Shown: positions 1-10,007, counted from the stretch's first letter. The stretch is 64,000 nucleotides of DNA from Klebsiella aerogenes (GCA_029027985.1 CP119076.1:2602422-2666421); one strand, 5' to 3'. Notes: generated from the letters alone by a model not told the origin. Numbers and translations: made by a program.

Positions 1-289
1 GAATATCGTGGCCGCAGGCGTGCATCACGCCCGGATTCTGCGAGCGGAACGGCAGCCCGGTCGCTTCGTCAATCGGCAAGGCGTCAATATCCGCCCGCAA
101 CGCGATGATCGTATCGCCGCTGCCCACTTCCGCCACCGCGCCGGTGGCTAACTCGTAAGGCAACAGGGTCAGGCCGCCGCTTTGCAGCCAGTCGCGAACG
201 CGCACGGTGGTGGCGACCTCCTGTAACGAGAGTTCCGGATTTTGATGCAGTTCACGCCGCCAGCTAATCAACTGTTGTGCAAAATTCAT
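1..289 (-). CDS. M20-family amidohydrolase, 5' part only (cut by window edge)
   Basis: Only the first 96 codons lie in the window; the rest is beyond the left edge. The start ATG (287-289) overlaps the stop of the upstream monooxygenase gene in an ATGA junction, so the two are translationally coupled. The N-terminus carries the RRELHQNPEL motif near residues 11-20, ALRADIDALPI near 63-73, and HACGHD near 90-95, where the Cys and His sit at the di-metal site of M20D enzymes (N-acyl amino acid or aminobenzoyl-glutamate type hydrolases). Such enzymes remove an acyl group from N-acyl amino acids or similar amides in the cytoplasm. The exact substrate cannot be read from this fragment. Pairing with a flavin monooxygenase resembles gene sets for use of N-acyl or S-alkyl compounds, but that is inference. 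Confidence 0.85.
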   Translation of the reverse strand, partial: MNFAQQLISWRRELHQNPELSLQEVATTVRVRDWLQSGGLTLLPYELATGAVAEVGSGDTIIALRADIDALPIDEATGLPFRSQNPGVMHACGHDI

Positions 290-1287
290 CGCGCCACCTC
301 CGCGCCAAGGTGCGCTTGCGCCAACAGAGCCAGAGAGGCCAACCGCGCCCGGCCTTCGCTAATCGGCGTGTCGATAATAAATTCGTCAATCCGCCACTGC
401 GCCTGCAGCTCATCGAGTTGCGCTTTAACCGCGTCGGCAGTGCCGAAGAGCAGCGAAGATTCGCGGCGCTCAATGTGCTTCGGCGAGCTACCGGCCTGAC
501 GGGCAAATGCCGCCGCCTGCGCTTCGCTACCCACCGTCACCCGTTGGCCGTTTTCCAGTTCAACGCCCCACACTTCCACCTGTTTCGCCAGTTCGGCGGC
601 GCTGACGGTATCTTGCGCGACGATCGCCTGCACGGCGACGATAATCTCGCGGCGGCTTAATTCACGCCACTGGGCGAGTACGTCGCGCAGCAGGTTTTTA
701 TCGCCGTTGAGGTGGGCGGCAAAAACAAAATTCCAGTCCAGACTCGCCGCCAGGCGCGCGCTCTCAACGCTGGCGCCCAGCAGGAAACCGTCCGCACGGC
801 GCGGCGGGATCGGCGTGGCGCGCAGGCTCTCTTCTCCCTGGCTTTCGGTCAGCGCCAGCCAGTTATCCAGTTGTGCGAGTTGTTCGGCAAAGCCGCCTTT
901 CTCATCCTGATGCAGCCCCTGTTGCAGAGCGCGGGTGGCGAGCGGCAGGCCGCCCGGCGCTTTACCGACGCCAAGGTCGACGCGGCCCGGCGCAATGCTG
1001 GCCAGCACATTGAAGTTCTCGGCGACTTTGTACGGGCTGTAGTGCTGCAGCATCACCCCGCCGGACCCAACGCGGATCCGGCGGGTTTGTCCGAGGATCC
1101 AGGCGATAAGCAGTTCCGGCGACGGGCTCGCCAGCTGCTCGGCATTGTGATGTTCGGCAATCCAAAAGCGATGATAGCCCCAGTGCTCCGCCTGTTGCGC
1201 CAGCGTTAACGTTCGCGCCAGCGCCTGAGCGGCGGTTTCGCCAGCGGCGAGAGGACTTTTATCCAGGATACTGATTCGATAAGACAT
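286..1287 (-). CDS. LLM-class flavin-dependent monooxygenase (luciferase-like)
   Basis: This 333-residue protein is a bacterial-luciferase-like, FMN-dependent oxidoreductase of the MsnO8/YhbW type. The N-terminal ILDKSPLA segment, the RFWIAEHHN motif near residues 40-48, VGSGGVMLQHYSPYKVAE near 74-91 and GRVDLGVGKAPGG near 101-113 are typical of the TIM-barrel core. Length is normal for the family. The enzyme should use reduced flavin from a separate reductase and oxygen; its substrate is unknown. It is the first gene of a minus-strand pair with the M20 amidohydrolase, with a 4-bp overlap. A LysR gene lies further upstream on the opposite strand beyond the kinase gene, but no operator was assigned. 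Confidence 0.85.
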   Translation of the reverse strand: MSYRISILDKSPLAAGETAAQALARTLTLAQQAEHWGYHRFWIAEHHNAEQLASPSPELLIAWILGQTRRIRVGSGGVMLQHYSPYKVAENFNVLASIAPGRVDLGVGKAPGGLPLATRALQQGLHQDEKGGFAEQLAQLDNWLALTESQGEESLRATPIPPRRADGFLLGASVESARLAASLDWNFVFAAHLNGDKNLLRDVLAQWRELSRREIIVAVQAIVAQDTVSAAELAKQVEVWGVELENGQRVTVGSEAQAAAFARQAGSSPKHIERRESSLLFGTADAVKAQLDELQAQWRIDEFIIDTPISEGRARLASLALLAQAHLGAEVAR

Positions 1288-1378
1288 TTCGCAGGCTCGT
1301 TTTAATTAACATGCCTGCATTATTAGGATCTGCTGCGTGCGCTGAGAAACAATTTATTTACATGTGCTCTGCCGGAAA

Positions 1379-1939
1379 TTAGATATACGGTGCATTGGAA
1401 GATATCTGCGACCTGACCAATTCCGCGATAAATACCTCCGTCTGTTGTCTGTTACGCAAACGGACGAAGCGAATATGGCGATACTGCGGATTATGCATGT
1501 CCGCCAGGTAGCGCCGTCGGTTGGCGCGCCAGGTTTTGATTGTCCACCAGATGATAGATTCCCGGTGAAGGAAGGAACGGCGAAAACTTTCACAATTGCC
1601 GGTCCCCGGCCAAAGCTCCTGATGACGCCAGGCTCGTTTCACCGCCCGTCCGACCGCCTGGTATAAGGTTTGACAGAAACCGTAATCCACCCACACGACC
1701 ACATCGATATCGCGCCATTTCACTGCCCGGCTGCGATTATAGTTACCATCCAGCACCCAACCCGGCGCTGCGGTTGCCTGAGCAATATTCGCGAAAAACA
1801 CATCATCCGGCGCCCCCTGCCACTGCGGCCGCCAATAAAGGCGATCCAGTTCAATGTACGGCAGAGAAAGCACCGTCGCCAGCCGTTGCGCAAGGGTTGA
1901 TTTGCCTACGCCGCTGGTGCCTACCACGTTGATTTTCAT
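1379..1939 (-). CDS. Small P-loop kinase, FlaR/adenylate-kinase-like
   Basis: This 186-residue protein starts with a beta strand and a Walker A loop, GTSGVGKST at residues 7-15, followed by LPYIELDRLYWRPQW, the pattern of the FlaR ('DNA topology modulation') group of adenylate/shikimate-kinase-like proteins. A GTG three codons upstream (1946-1948) is in frame, but GGGAAG lies 8 nt before the ATG at 1937-1939, so I chose the ATG. It should be a cytosolic nucleotide-dependent phosphotransferase, but the true substrate is not known for the group. The C-terminus is rich in Arg. It stands alone between the monooxygenase pair (same strand) and a divergent LysR gene. Confidence 0.75.
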   Translation of the reverse strand: MKINVVGTSGVGKSTLAQRLATVLSLPYIELDRLYWRPQWQGAPDDVFFANIAQATAAPGWVLDGNYNRSRAVKWRDIDVVVWVDYGFCQTLYQAVGRAVKRAWRHQELWPGTGNCESFRRSFLHRESIIWWTIKTWRANRRRYLADMHNPQYRHIRFVRLRNRQQTEVFIAELVRSQISSNAPYI

Positions 1940-2066
1940 GACGGTCACTTCCCGATTATCCCCCAGTGAGACTCAGCATAGTCGATCTCCTACCCGATGG
2001 GTCATTCTGGCGAAATCCCCCTGCACGGCTTAGACTCAACCTCCAGCCATGAGCTCAATTCATTAA

Positions 2067-2966
<900 letters not shown>

Positions 2967-3004
2967 ATTCATTGATATTTAAGTAAGTGCTGTTGTGAAA
3001 TGTT

Positions 3005-3027
3005 TTACGTGCGTCACTATCACGTAA
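3005..3027. promoter_or_regulatory. Inverted repeat upstream of ansP (possible operator)
   Basis: TTACGTG and CACGTAA form perfect 7-bp arms around a 9-bp spacer, about 130 bp before the ansP start. The symmetry and position fit a dimer-binding operator; the regulator is not known. Confidence 0.35.
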
Positions 3028-3153
3028 CGTGTAGGATGCTGCGCCGTGCCTGGTTTTATCTCTACGACAGAATGGCGAGAAAACCAGCACAATGTACTGC
3101 CACTCCGGGGTACAGCGACCACTCATGGACATTGACAGGAAAATGGGTACATC

Positions 3154-4611
3154 ATGAATACCAAACACACTGATGCGGCAGAGCACCATGCCGCAAAACG
3201 CCACTGGCTCAACTCTCACGAGTCGGGCTACCACAAGGCGATGGGCAACCGACAAGTACAAATGATCGCCATTGGCGGCGCCATCGGCACCGGTCTTTTC
3301 CTCGGCGCCGGAGCGCGATTGCAAATGGCAGGCCCGGCGCTGGCGCTGGTTTATCTGGTCTGCGGTATCTTCTCTTTCTTCATCCTTCGCGCCCTCGGCG
3401 AACTGGTTCTCCACCGCCCCTCCAGCGGTAGTTTCGTCTCCTACGCTCGTGAATTCCTCGGTGAAAAAGCCGCTTACGTCGCCGGTTGGATGTATTTCAT
3501 TAACTGGGCGATGACCGGGATCGTCGATATCACCGCCGTCGCGTTGTATATGCACTACTGGGGCGCTTTTGGCGATGTTCCGCAGTGGGTGTTCGCCCTC
3601 GGCGCGCTGGCGATTGTCGGTACCATGAATATGATCGGCGTAAAATGGTTCGCCGAAATGGAGTTCTGGTTCGCGTTAGTGAAAGTATTGGCCATCGTGG
3701 CTTTCCTGGTGGTCGGGACGATTTTCCTCGGCACCGGCAAACCACTGGACGGCAATACCACCGGTTTCCATCTGATTACCGACAATGGCGGTTTCTTCCC
3801 CCACGGCCTGCTACCTGCGCTGGTGTTGGTGCAGGGCGTCGTTTTCGCCTTTGCCTCCATCGAACTGGTGGGCACCGCCGCAGGCGAATGTAAAGACCCG
3901 CAAACCATGGTGCCGAAGGCGATCAACAGCGTAATCTGGCGCATCGGTCTGTTCTATGTCGGCTCCGTGGTCCTACTGGTGCTACTGCTGCCGTGGAATG
4001 CCTATCAGGCCGGGCAAAGCCCGTTTGTGACCTTCTTCTCGAAGCTTGGCGTACCCTATATCGGTAGCGTCATGAATATCGTGGTGCTCACCGCTGCGCT
4101 TTCCAGCCTGAACTCCGGGCTGTACTGCACCGGGCGTATTCTGCGTTCGATGTCAATGGGCGGTTCGGCGCCGAAGTTCATGTCGAGGATGAGCCGTCAT
4201 CACGTCCCTTACGCCGGGATCCTGGCGACGATTGCGGTATACGTGGTTGGGGTATTCCTCAACTATCTGGTGCCATCGCAGGTGTTTGAGATCGTGCTCA
4301 ACATCGCGTCGCTGGGGATCATCGCCTCGTGGGGCTTTATCGTGGTGTGTCAGATGCGCCTGCGTAAGGCTATCAAAGAAGGGAGAGCGGCGGATGTCGG
4401 TTTCAAAATGCCGGGTGCGCCATTTACCTCATGGCTGACGCTGTTATTCTTGCTCAGCGTGCTGGTGCTGATGGCCTTCGATTACCCGAATGGCACCTAC
4501 ACTATCGGTTCCATTCCGCTGTTGGCCGTACTGTTGGTCGCGGGCTGGTTCGGCGTACGTAAACGCGTTGCGGCAATTCACAGTACCGCGCCGGGCGTTG
4601 CAAAGCCGTAA
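3154..4611 (+). CDS. ansP: L-asparagine permease
   Basis: This 485-residue inner-membrane protein belongs to the amino acid-polyamine-organocation superfamily (AAT family), with about 12 hydrophobic segments. The opening motif around GNRQVQMIAIGGAIGTGLFL (residues 31-50) and the conserved GELVLHRPSSGSF segment match AnsP closely. It takes up L-asparagine with protons. The cytosolic N-terminus and C-terminus are short and full length is retained. The start ATG overlaps the stop of an 11-codon reading frame at 3125-3157 in an ATGA junction, and the ribosome site before ansP is poor, so translational coupling is possible. An inverted repeat at 3005-3027 may be its operator. In E. coli ansP also sits next to yncE/yncD, which supports the call. 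Confidence 0.93.
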   Translation: MNTKHTDAAEHHAAKRHWLNSHESGYHKAMGNRQVQMIAIGGAIGTGLFLGAGARLQMAGPALALVYLVCGIFSFFILRALGELVLHRPSSGSFVSYAREFLGEKAAYVAGWMYFINWAMTGIVDITAVALYMHYWGAFGDVPQWVFALGALAIVGTMNMIGVKWFAEMEFWFALVKVLAIVAFLVVGTIFLGTGKPLDGNTTGFHLITDNGGFFPHGLLPALVLVQGVVFAFASIELVGTAAGECKDPQTMVPKAINSVIWRIGLFYVGSVVLLVLLLPWNAYQAGQSPFVTFFSKLGVPYIGSVMNIVVLTAALSSLNSGLYCTGRILRSMSMGGSAPKFMSRMSRHHVPYAGILATIAVYVVGVFLNYLVPSQVFEIVLNIASLGIIASWGFIVVCQMRLRKAIKEGRAADVGFKMPGAPFTSWLTLLFLLSVLVLMAFDYPNGTYTIGSIPLLAVLLVAGWFGVRKRVAAIHSTAPGVAKP

Positions 4612-4624
4612 CCCATCACCATGG

Positions 4625-4650
4625 CGGTTTGCCTCATCACGGGCAAACCG
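4625..4650. terminator. Hairpin between ansP and the YgdI-like gene
   Basis: Arms CGGTTTGCC and GGCAAACCG (9 bp, 8-nt loop) lie between the converging 3' ends of ansP and the lipoprotein gene. There is no T-run on either side, so it may stabilise the 3' ends rather than terminate efficiently. Confidence 0.4.
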
Positions 4651-4661
4651 TCACAACGCAC

Positions 4662-4883
4662 TTAATTATCTTCTACCAACTGAGCGACGTCACTGCTGTT
4701 AATTTCGCGCTTGTTGCCTGACTCATCGGTATAACGGGTCATGCCGGTCTCTTTATCCAGTTGCGGTTTACCGTGCGTGACGATCGTTTGTCCGCTTTTC
4801 GTCGTCATGACGTAATTAGAGCTACAACCAGCCAGAAGCGCCAGCATTGCCGCCGCGCAGATCACCATATATGGCTTTTTCAT
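4662..4883 (-). CDS. Small YgdI/YgdR-family lipoprotein (DUF903)
   Basis: This 73-residue protein has a signal peptide ending in the lipobox LLAGC with the lipidated Cys at residue 20. The mature 54 residues contain YVMTTKSGQTIVTHGKP and YTDESGNKREINSSDV, the DUF903 pattern of E. coli YgdI and YgdR. Residue 2 of the mature protein is Ser, so sorting to the outer membrane is expected. GGAGAAAAT precedes the ATG. The role of this family is not established. It lies between ansP and yncE with its own start region, so it is probably a single-gene unit. Confidence 0.9.
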   Translation of the reverse strand: MKKPYMVICAAAMLALLAGCSSNYVMTTKSGQTIVTHGKPQLDKETGMTRYTDESGNKREINSSDVAQLVEDN

Positions 4884-5001
4884 ATTTTCTCCAGGATGAT
4901 AACCACCTTCCCACTGCCTGCGAGCGGGAAAAGTTAAGTGTATAACCTTTATAGTAATCAGGCTAATAGCGGTTTGTTACAGAGGGTAAGTAAGAGGATA
5001 A

Positions 5002-5020
5002 GGAGGGGGTTCCCCCCTCC
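5002..5020 (-). terminator. GC hairpin after yncE
   Basis: GGAGGGGG and CCCCCTCC pair around a very short loop 9 bp beyond the yncE stop. The T-run on the minus strand is weak, so this is a terminator-like hairpin. Confidence 0.45.
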
Positions 5021-5028
5021 GGTAGAGA

Positions 5029-6090
5029 TTACAGCGCGATGCGGATCACGTCGTCTGGCGCGGTTGCTTCTTTCTGACGAGTCGACTCCTGCTTCACGCT
5101 GACAAACAGCGTCTTACCATCGGCAGACAACGCCAGGCTGTTCGGGAAGGTCGGAGTTTTGAAGGTTTTGACGACCTTGTAGGTCTTCGCGTCAATCACG
5201 CTCACTTCACCCGCTTTACGATGGGTGACATAAACTTCATTGCGGGTCGGGTTGAACAACACCGCTAAAGATTCCGGCGCGGCAATTTTCTGCAGCACCT
5301 TCCCGTCGCGAATATCGACCACCAGCACTTCCGGTTGTTTGCTATCGGTAATGAAAGCACGGTGCCCGGCGGTATCCAGACTCAGATTCAGATAGAAGTG
5401 CTCTTTACCGTCGTCCTGCAGCTTTTTACGCGACAGAATTTTGTTGCTATCGGTATCGATAGTCAGCAGTTCGCCATCGGCATTCGTGGTGTAAAGACGT
5501 TTGGCATCGCTGTCGATCGCCAGGCCCGTCGCCATCGCCCCGGTATTCGCGATGGTGTCTTTTAGCGTCAGTTTGTCGCCATCCACCACCCAAATCACGC
5601 TCTCTTTACCGAGGCCAGAGATATAAACGGTATTGGTCTTCTCATTCACCACCAGCTCACGCGGCTGCAACGGGCGCACAGTTTCGCTGCGTTTGCGATC
5701 GTCAAGCACCAGACGGCCTTTCACCGCACTGGTTTTCGCATCAATCGCGGTAACGGTGCTATCAACGGTGTTGCCAAACCACAACGTCTGGGTGGTGTTG
5801 TTGATGGTGGCGCCGAACGGTTTCAGATCGTTATGGATAATCTGGGTGATGTCGAGGGTCGTGGGATCCAGGCGATAGACGATACCGCCTTTATCCAGTG
5901 AACGGCTCTGCGAGGTCGCCACCCATAGCGCATTCTCCTGCTGGCTATAAGCCATTTCGTATGCGCCCTTACCGACCGCCTTGCGCAGTAACTCTTCCGC
6001 GGCGTGGGCGCTGAAGCTACCCGCTAACAGTAAAGAGGTTAATAACAGAGAACGGCGCAAACGCGGCGCGGATAACTGACGTAATGACAT
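5029..6090 (-). CDS. yncE: Periplasmic beta-propeller protein YncE
   Basis: This 353-residue protein has a signal peptide ending near AGSFSAHA (residues 22-29) followed by repeated blades of the YVTN/NHL type, for example KTNTVYISGLGKES and TRNEVYVTHRKAGEVSVID. E. coli YncE is a periplasmic seven-bladed propeller that is induced by iron starvation, is exported, and binds single-stranded DNA in a crystal; its function remains unclear. Length and ends match. GGGAG lies before the ATG. A Fur-box-like sequence at 6174-6192 sits in the shared region with the divergent yncD, so both are likely repressed by Fur with iron. Confidence 0.93.
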   Translation of the reverse strand: MSLRQLSAPRLRRSLLLTSLLLAGSFSAHAAEELLRKAVGKGAYEMAYSQQENALWVATSQSRSLDKGGIVYRLDPTTLDITQIIHNDLKPFGATINNTTQTLWFGNTVDSTVTAIDAKTSAVKGRLVLDDRKRSETVRPLQPRELVVNEKTNTVYISGLGKESVIWVVDGDKLTLKDTIANTGAMATGLAIDSDAKRLYTTNADGELLTIDTDSNKILSRKKLQDDGKEHFYLNLSLDTAGHRAFITDSKQPEVLVVDIRDGKVLQKIAAPESLAVLFNPTRNEVYVTHRKAGEVSVIDAKTYKVVKTFKTPTFPNSLALSADGKTLFVSVKQESTRQKEATAPDDVIRIAL

Positions 6091-6173
6091 AACGACTCCC
6101 TTTGATGAAACAACAGTTTACTGGTTCGACATCGCTTCCATAGCGTGAAGTTCGAGCTTCACTTTTTATAAAT

Positions 6174-6192
6174 GAGAATAGTAATCATTATT
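6174..6192. promoter_or_regulatory. Fur box between yncE and yncD
   Basis: GAGAATAGTAATCATTATT matches the 19-bp Fur consensus GATAATGATAATCATTATC at 15 positions by my own comparison. It lies 84 bp before the yncE start and about 160 bp before the yncD start, in the only DNA shared by the two divergent promoters. Confidence 0.75.
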
Positions 6193-6354
6193 CATCTTAA
6201 TGTGGAGCGTTAATTGTTGTTTTTGGGTAAAAAAATAGCCGTCGCCTACTATTACTTAACGAACGATTAGTTAGTGATTTTCAAATAATTTACAAAAGGT
6301 GTAACATATATACATATGTTCCATTTGGTACGTTTCTTTTTGCGAGTCGCTTTC

Positions 6355-8466
6355 ATGAAAATTGTTGTCGTGCGCACGGTCGCGCTCCCCGCTTTATTGT
6401 TCCCCTTTGTCGCCAGCGTGCACGCCAGCATTACTGAAGAACACACCATGGTGGTCACCGCAACACCCACGACGGTATCCGAACTGGATACGCCCGCTGC
6501 CGTCAGCGTGGTCAACGGCGATGAGATGCGCCAGGCGGCGCCGCGAGTTAACCTCTCGGAATCGCTCGGCGCAGTCCCCGGCCTGCAGGTGCAAAACCGA
6601 CAGAACTACGCCCAGGATTTACAGTTGTCGATTCGCGGCTTCGGTTCCCGTTCCACCTATGGCGTGCGGGGACTACGCCTTTACGTTGACGGTATTCCGG
6701 CCACCATGCCTGATGGCCAGGGCCAGACGTCGAATATCGATATTGGCAGCATCGATAGCCTTGAAGTATTGCGCGGCCCCTTTTCCGCGCTATACGGTAA
6801 CTCCTCCGGCGGCGTGATTAACGTCAACACCCAAACCGGCAGCCAGCCGCCGACGATTGAAGCCAGCAGCTACTACGGCAGCTTCGGCACCTGGCACTAC
6901 GGGTTGAAGGCCACCGGCGCTGTCGGCGATGGATCCCAGGCCGGCGATGTCGATTACACTGTATCGACCAACCGTTTCACCACCCACGGTTCTCGCGATC
7001 ACAGCGGCGCGCGTAAAAATCTCGCTAACGCCAAACTGGGCGTGCGTATTAACGAGGTCAGCAAATTAACGTTGCTGTTCAATAGCGTTGATATTAAAGC
7101 CAACGATCCGGGCGGACTGAGCTACGACGAATGGCAGAATAACCCGCGCCAGTCGCCGCGAGGCGATCAGTACAACACGCGGAAAACGGTGAAACAAACC
7201 CAGGCCGGGTTACGCTATGAGCGCCAACTGAGCCAGCAAGACGATCTCAGCGTAATGATGTATGCCGGTGAGCGTGAGACTACGCAATATCAGTCAATCC
7301 CGATGGCGCCGCAAAAGAATCCGTCACATTCCGGCGGGGTTATCGATCTGACCCGACATTACCAGGGTATCGATACCCGCTGGACTCACCGCGGCGAACT
7401 GCTGGTGCCGGTGACCTTTACCACCGGTCTTGATTACGAAAATATGAGCGAGCGACGTAAGGGTTACGAAAACTACGTCATGGTGAACGGCGCGCCGCAA
7501 TATGGCGAACAGGGCGATCTGCGGCGTAATGAACGTAACCTGATGTGGAATCTGGATCCCTATCTGCAGACCCAGTGGCAGCTGACGGAAAAACTCACCC
7601 TTGATGCAGGCGTGCGTTACAGTTCGGTATGGTTTGACTCTAACGATCACTACATCACGCCGGATAACGGCGACGATAGCGGCGATGCCAGCTACCACAA
7701 ATGGCTGCCAGCCGGTTCATTAAAGTATGCGGTAACGGACGCGTGGAACGTCTATCTCTCCGCTGGTCGTGGTTTTGAAACACCGACCATCAATGAGCTG
7801 TCGTACCGTTCCGGCAACCAGAGCGGATTAAATTTTGCTCTACAGCCATCAACCAACGAAACGGTAGAGATAGGTAGTAAAACGCGAGTCGGCAACGGTC
7901 TGTTCACCGCCGCGTTATTCCAGACCGATACCGACAATGAAATTGTCGTGGATACCAGCAGCGGCGGCCGCACCAGCTATAAAAACGCGGGTAAGACGCG
8001 TCGTCAGGGCATGGAGTTAGGTCTCGATCAGCAATTTGGCGACAGCTGGAAGTTAAAAGCGGCGTGGACCTGGCTTGACGCCACCTACCGCACCAACGTT
8101 TGCGGCTCATCTGATTGCAATGGCAATCGTATTCCGGGTATTGCCCGTAACATGGGCTACGCCTCATTCGGCTATCAGCCGGAAAGCGGTTGGTACGCTG
8201 GCAGCGATATCCGCTATATGGGTGACATTATGGCCGACGACGCCAACACCGCGAAAGCACCATCGTGGACCGTGGTCGGCCTGACCACCGGCTATAAATG
8301 GAGCTACGGTAAAATGGATATGGATGTGTTTGGCCGCGTCGATAACCTGTTTGACCGTAACTATGTCGGCTCGGTTATTGTCAATGAATCCAACGGGCGC
8401 TACTTCGAACCGGCTCCGGGGCGTAACTACGGCATCGGCATGAATATCGCCTGGCGCTTCGAGTAA
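6355..8466 (+). CDS. yncD: TonB-dependent outer-membrane receptor YncD
   Basis: This 703-residue protein is a TonB-dependent receptor: signal peptide, a TonB-box-like stretch HTMVVTATPT right after it, a plug domain with RQNYAQDLQLSIRGFG and VLRGPFSALYGNSSGG, and a long 22-strand barrel ending in FGRVDNLFDRNYVGSV and a C-terminal aromatic-rich strand (NIAWRFE). The frame is open from 6316, but MKIVVVRTVALPALL from the ATG at 6355 gives a proper signal peptide, so I chose that. It imports an iron chelate or other substrate across the outer membrane with TonB energy; the substrate of YncD is not settled. It is divergent from yncE across a Fur box. Confidence 0.92.
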   Translation: MKIVVVRTVALPALLFPFVASVHASITEEHTMVVTATPTTVSELDTPAAVSVVNGDEMRQAAPRVNLSESLGAVPGLQVQNRQNYAQDLQLSIRGFGSRSTYGVRGLRLYVDGIPATMPDGQGQTSNIDIGSIDSLEVLRGPFSALYGNSSGGVINVNTQTGSQPPTIEASSYYGSFGTWHYGLKATGAVGDGSQAGDVDYTVSTNRFTTHGSRDHSGARKNLANAKLGVRINEVSKLTLLFNSVDIKANDPGGLSYDEWQNNPRQSPRGDQYNTRKTVKQTQAGLRYERQLSQQDDLSVMMYAGERETTQYQSIPMAPQKNPSHSGGVIDLTRHYQGIDTRWTHRGELLVPVTFTTGLDYENMSERRKGYENYVMVNGAPQYGEQGDLRRNERNLMWNLDPYLQTQWQLTEKLTLDAGVRYSSVWFDSNDHYITPDNGDDSGDASYHKWLPAGSLKYAVTDAWNVYLSAGRGFETPTINELSYRSGNQSGLNFALQPSTNETVEIGSKTRVGNGLFTAALFQTDTDNEIVVDTSSGGRTSYKNAGKTRRQGMELGLDQQFGDSWKLKAAWTWLDATYRTNVCGSSDCNGNRIPGIARNMGYASFGYQPESGWYAGSDIRYMGDIMADDANTAKAPSWTVVGLTTGYKWSYGKMDMDVFGRVDNLFDRNYVGSVIVNESNGRYFEPAPGRNYGIGMNIAWRFE

Positions 8467-8494
8467 CGGCGTTAGCCGTTTTGCTCTGACGATA

Positions 8495-8524
8495 ACAACA
8501 GGATCGCTTGCCGGATCCTGTTGT
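8495..8524. terminator. Hairpin after yncD
   Basis: ACAACAGGATC and GATCCTGTTGT form an 11-bp perfect stem with an 8-nt loop, 28 bp after yncD and 20 bp before the stop of the converging DUF406 gene. There is no long T-run; it probably serves both converging genes. Confidence 0.55.
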
Positions 8525-8543
8525 CTTGCCGCCTGCGCTCTCG

Positions 8544-8843
8544 TTAGAAAGCACTTCTTAAGGACAATTCGAAAATAATCTTTTCCGCCTGGCAGGAGAA
8601 AGCGACCGCGGCGTCTAGCTTCGCCTCGCTACCCACTGACTCGATGTTATATTCCACTTTTGGCGCCTCGCTAGCAGCCGCCGCCTTCGCCGCGCGTTCG
8701 CGAATAGCCGCTAGTGCGGATTCCGCCTCCTCGCGGGTAGGGAAACATTTTTCTACCCGGTAGACGCAATCGTCATTATCAATAATCGACCCAACATCAA
8801 TGGCACAGCCTTTAGTACTGCATTTATCCACTACATCTTTCAT
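8544..8843 (-). CDS. YfcZ/YiiS-family protein (DUF406)
   Basis: This 99-residue protein resembles E. coli YfcZ: Cys-rich start (KCSTKGC), then DVGSIIDNDDC, a Glu/Ala-rich helix with EEAESALAAIRERA, and the ending AFSCQAEKIIFELSLR that mirrors the YfcZ C-terminus. It is small, soluble and cytoplasmic, and no function is established. AGAGG lies 8 nt before the ATG. It stands alone between yncD and rihA, converging with yncD. Four Cys residues (8, 13, 26, 33) could bind metal, but this is only a possibility. Confidence 0.85.
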   Translation of the reverse strand: MKDVVDKCSTKGCAIDVGSIIDNDDCVYRVEKCFPTREEAESALAAIRERAAKAAAASEAPKVEYNIESVGSEAKLDAAVAFSCQAEKIIFELSLRSAF

Positions 8844-9033
8844 CGCATTAACCTCTTAAGTTTTCCTAAGGATAAAAAGGCGCTAGCGGAAAAGCAAACC
8901 TTAATGATTGTATGGATTAGCCGTTTATAACGACAAGCTTCGTGAACACCATCACACTCTCCTGTATTTAACCTCGTCTATCGCGATTCGCAGCGTTAGC
9001 TTGGTCACAGAATAACGCCAATAAGGAGCTGCT

Positions 9034-9969
9034 ATGGCACTGCCGATTATCATCGATTGCGATCCGGGTCATGACGACGCGATCGCGCTGGTCCTCGCCC
9101 TCGCCTCACCTGAACTTGAAGTCAAAGCCGTCACCTCTTCCGCTGGCAATCAGACGCCGGATAAGACGCTGCGCAACGTACTGCGGATGCTGACGCTGTT
9201 AAAGCGTCACGACATTCCCGTTGCTGGCGGCGCGCTGAAACCGCTGATGCGCGATTTAATCATTGCCGATAACGTTCACGGCGAAAGCGGGCTTGATGGC
9301 CCTGCATTGCCGGAACCGGCGTTTGCGCCGCAGGACTACACGGCCGTGGCGCTGATGGCGAAAGTGTTACGCGAAAGCCGAGAACCGGTAACGCTGGTCG
9401 CAACGGGCCCGCAGACCAACATCGCGCTGCTGCTTGCCAGCCATCCGGAACTGCGCGCTAACATCGCCCGCATTGTGATCATGGGCGGCGCGATGGTGTT
9501 GGGGAACTGGCAGCCGGCGGCGGAGTTTAATATTTACGTCGATCCAGAGGCCGCGGAGATGGTGTTCCAGTCCGGGATCCCGGTGGTAATGGCCGGATTA
9601 GATGTGACGCACAAAGCGCAAATTCATGCCGCCGATATCGAGCGTTTTCGTCTGATCGGCAATCCGGTCGCGACCGTCGTCGCCGAACTGCTGGACTTCT
9701 TTATGGAATATCACAAGGATGAAAAATGGGGCTTTATCGGTGCACCGCTGCACGATCCCTGCACCATCGCCTGGCTATTAAAACCGGACATGTTCACCAC
9801 CATCGAGCGCTGGGTCGGCGTCGAAACGCAAGGCAAATACACCCAGGGGATGACGGTGGTGGATTATTATAATCTGACCGGAAACCCACCCAATGCCACG
9901 GTGATGCTGGACATCGATCGCCAGGCATTCGTCGATTTGCTCGCGCAGCGGTTAGCGTTTTACGCATAG
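9034..9969 (+). CDS. rihA: Pyrimidine-specific ribonucleoside hydrolase
   Basis: This 311-residue protein has the length of RihA and near-continuous similarity to it. The calcium-binding DCDPGHDD motif is at residues 8-15, [11 protein letters not shown] at about 82-92, the VIMGGAM loop near 150 and the C-terminal [12 protein letters not shown] active-site segment is present. It hydrolyses cytidine and uridine to the base and ribose in the cytoplasm. AAGGAG lies before the ATG. In E. coli rihA is at another place (near gltIJKL), so this location between yncD and curA is different. It is transcribed alone, convergent with curA. Confidence 0.9.
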   Translation: MALPIIIDCDPGHDDAIALVLALASPELEVKAVTSSAGNQTPDKTLRNVLRMLTLLKRHDIPVAGGALKPLMRDLIIADNVHGESGLDGPALPEPAFAPQDYTAVALMAKVLRESREPVTLVATGPQTNIALLLASHPELRANIARIVIMGGAMVLGNWQPAAEFNIYVDPEAAEMVFQSGIPVVMAGLDVTHKAQIHAADIERFRLIGNPVATVVAELLDFFMEYHKDEKWGFIGAPLHDPCTIAWLLKPDMFTTIERWVGVETQGKYTQGMTVVDYYNLTGNPPNATVMLDIDRQAFVDLLAQRLAFYA

Positions 9970-9978
9970 ATGGCGTAA

Positions 9979-10007
9979 CCCCGGGAAGCGCAACAGCGCA
10001 ACCGGGG
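9979..10007. terminator. Hairpin between rihA and curA
   Basis: CCCCGG and CCGGGG arms with an inner GCGC-type pairing lie between the converging 3' ends. No T-run follows. Confidence 0.4.
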
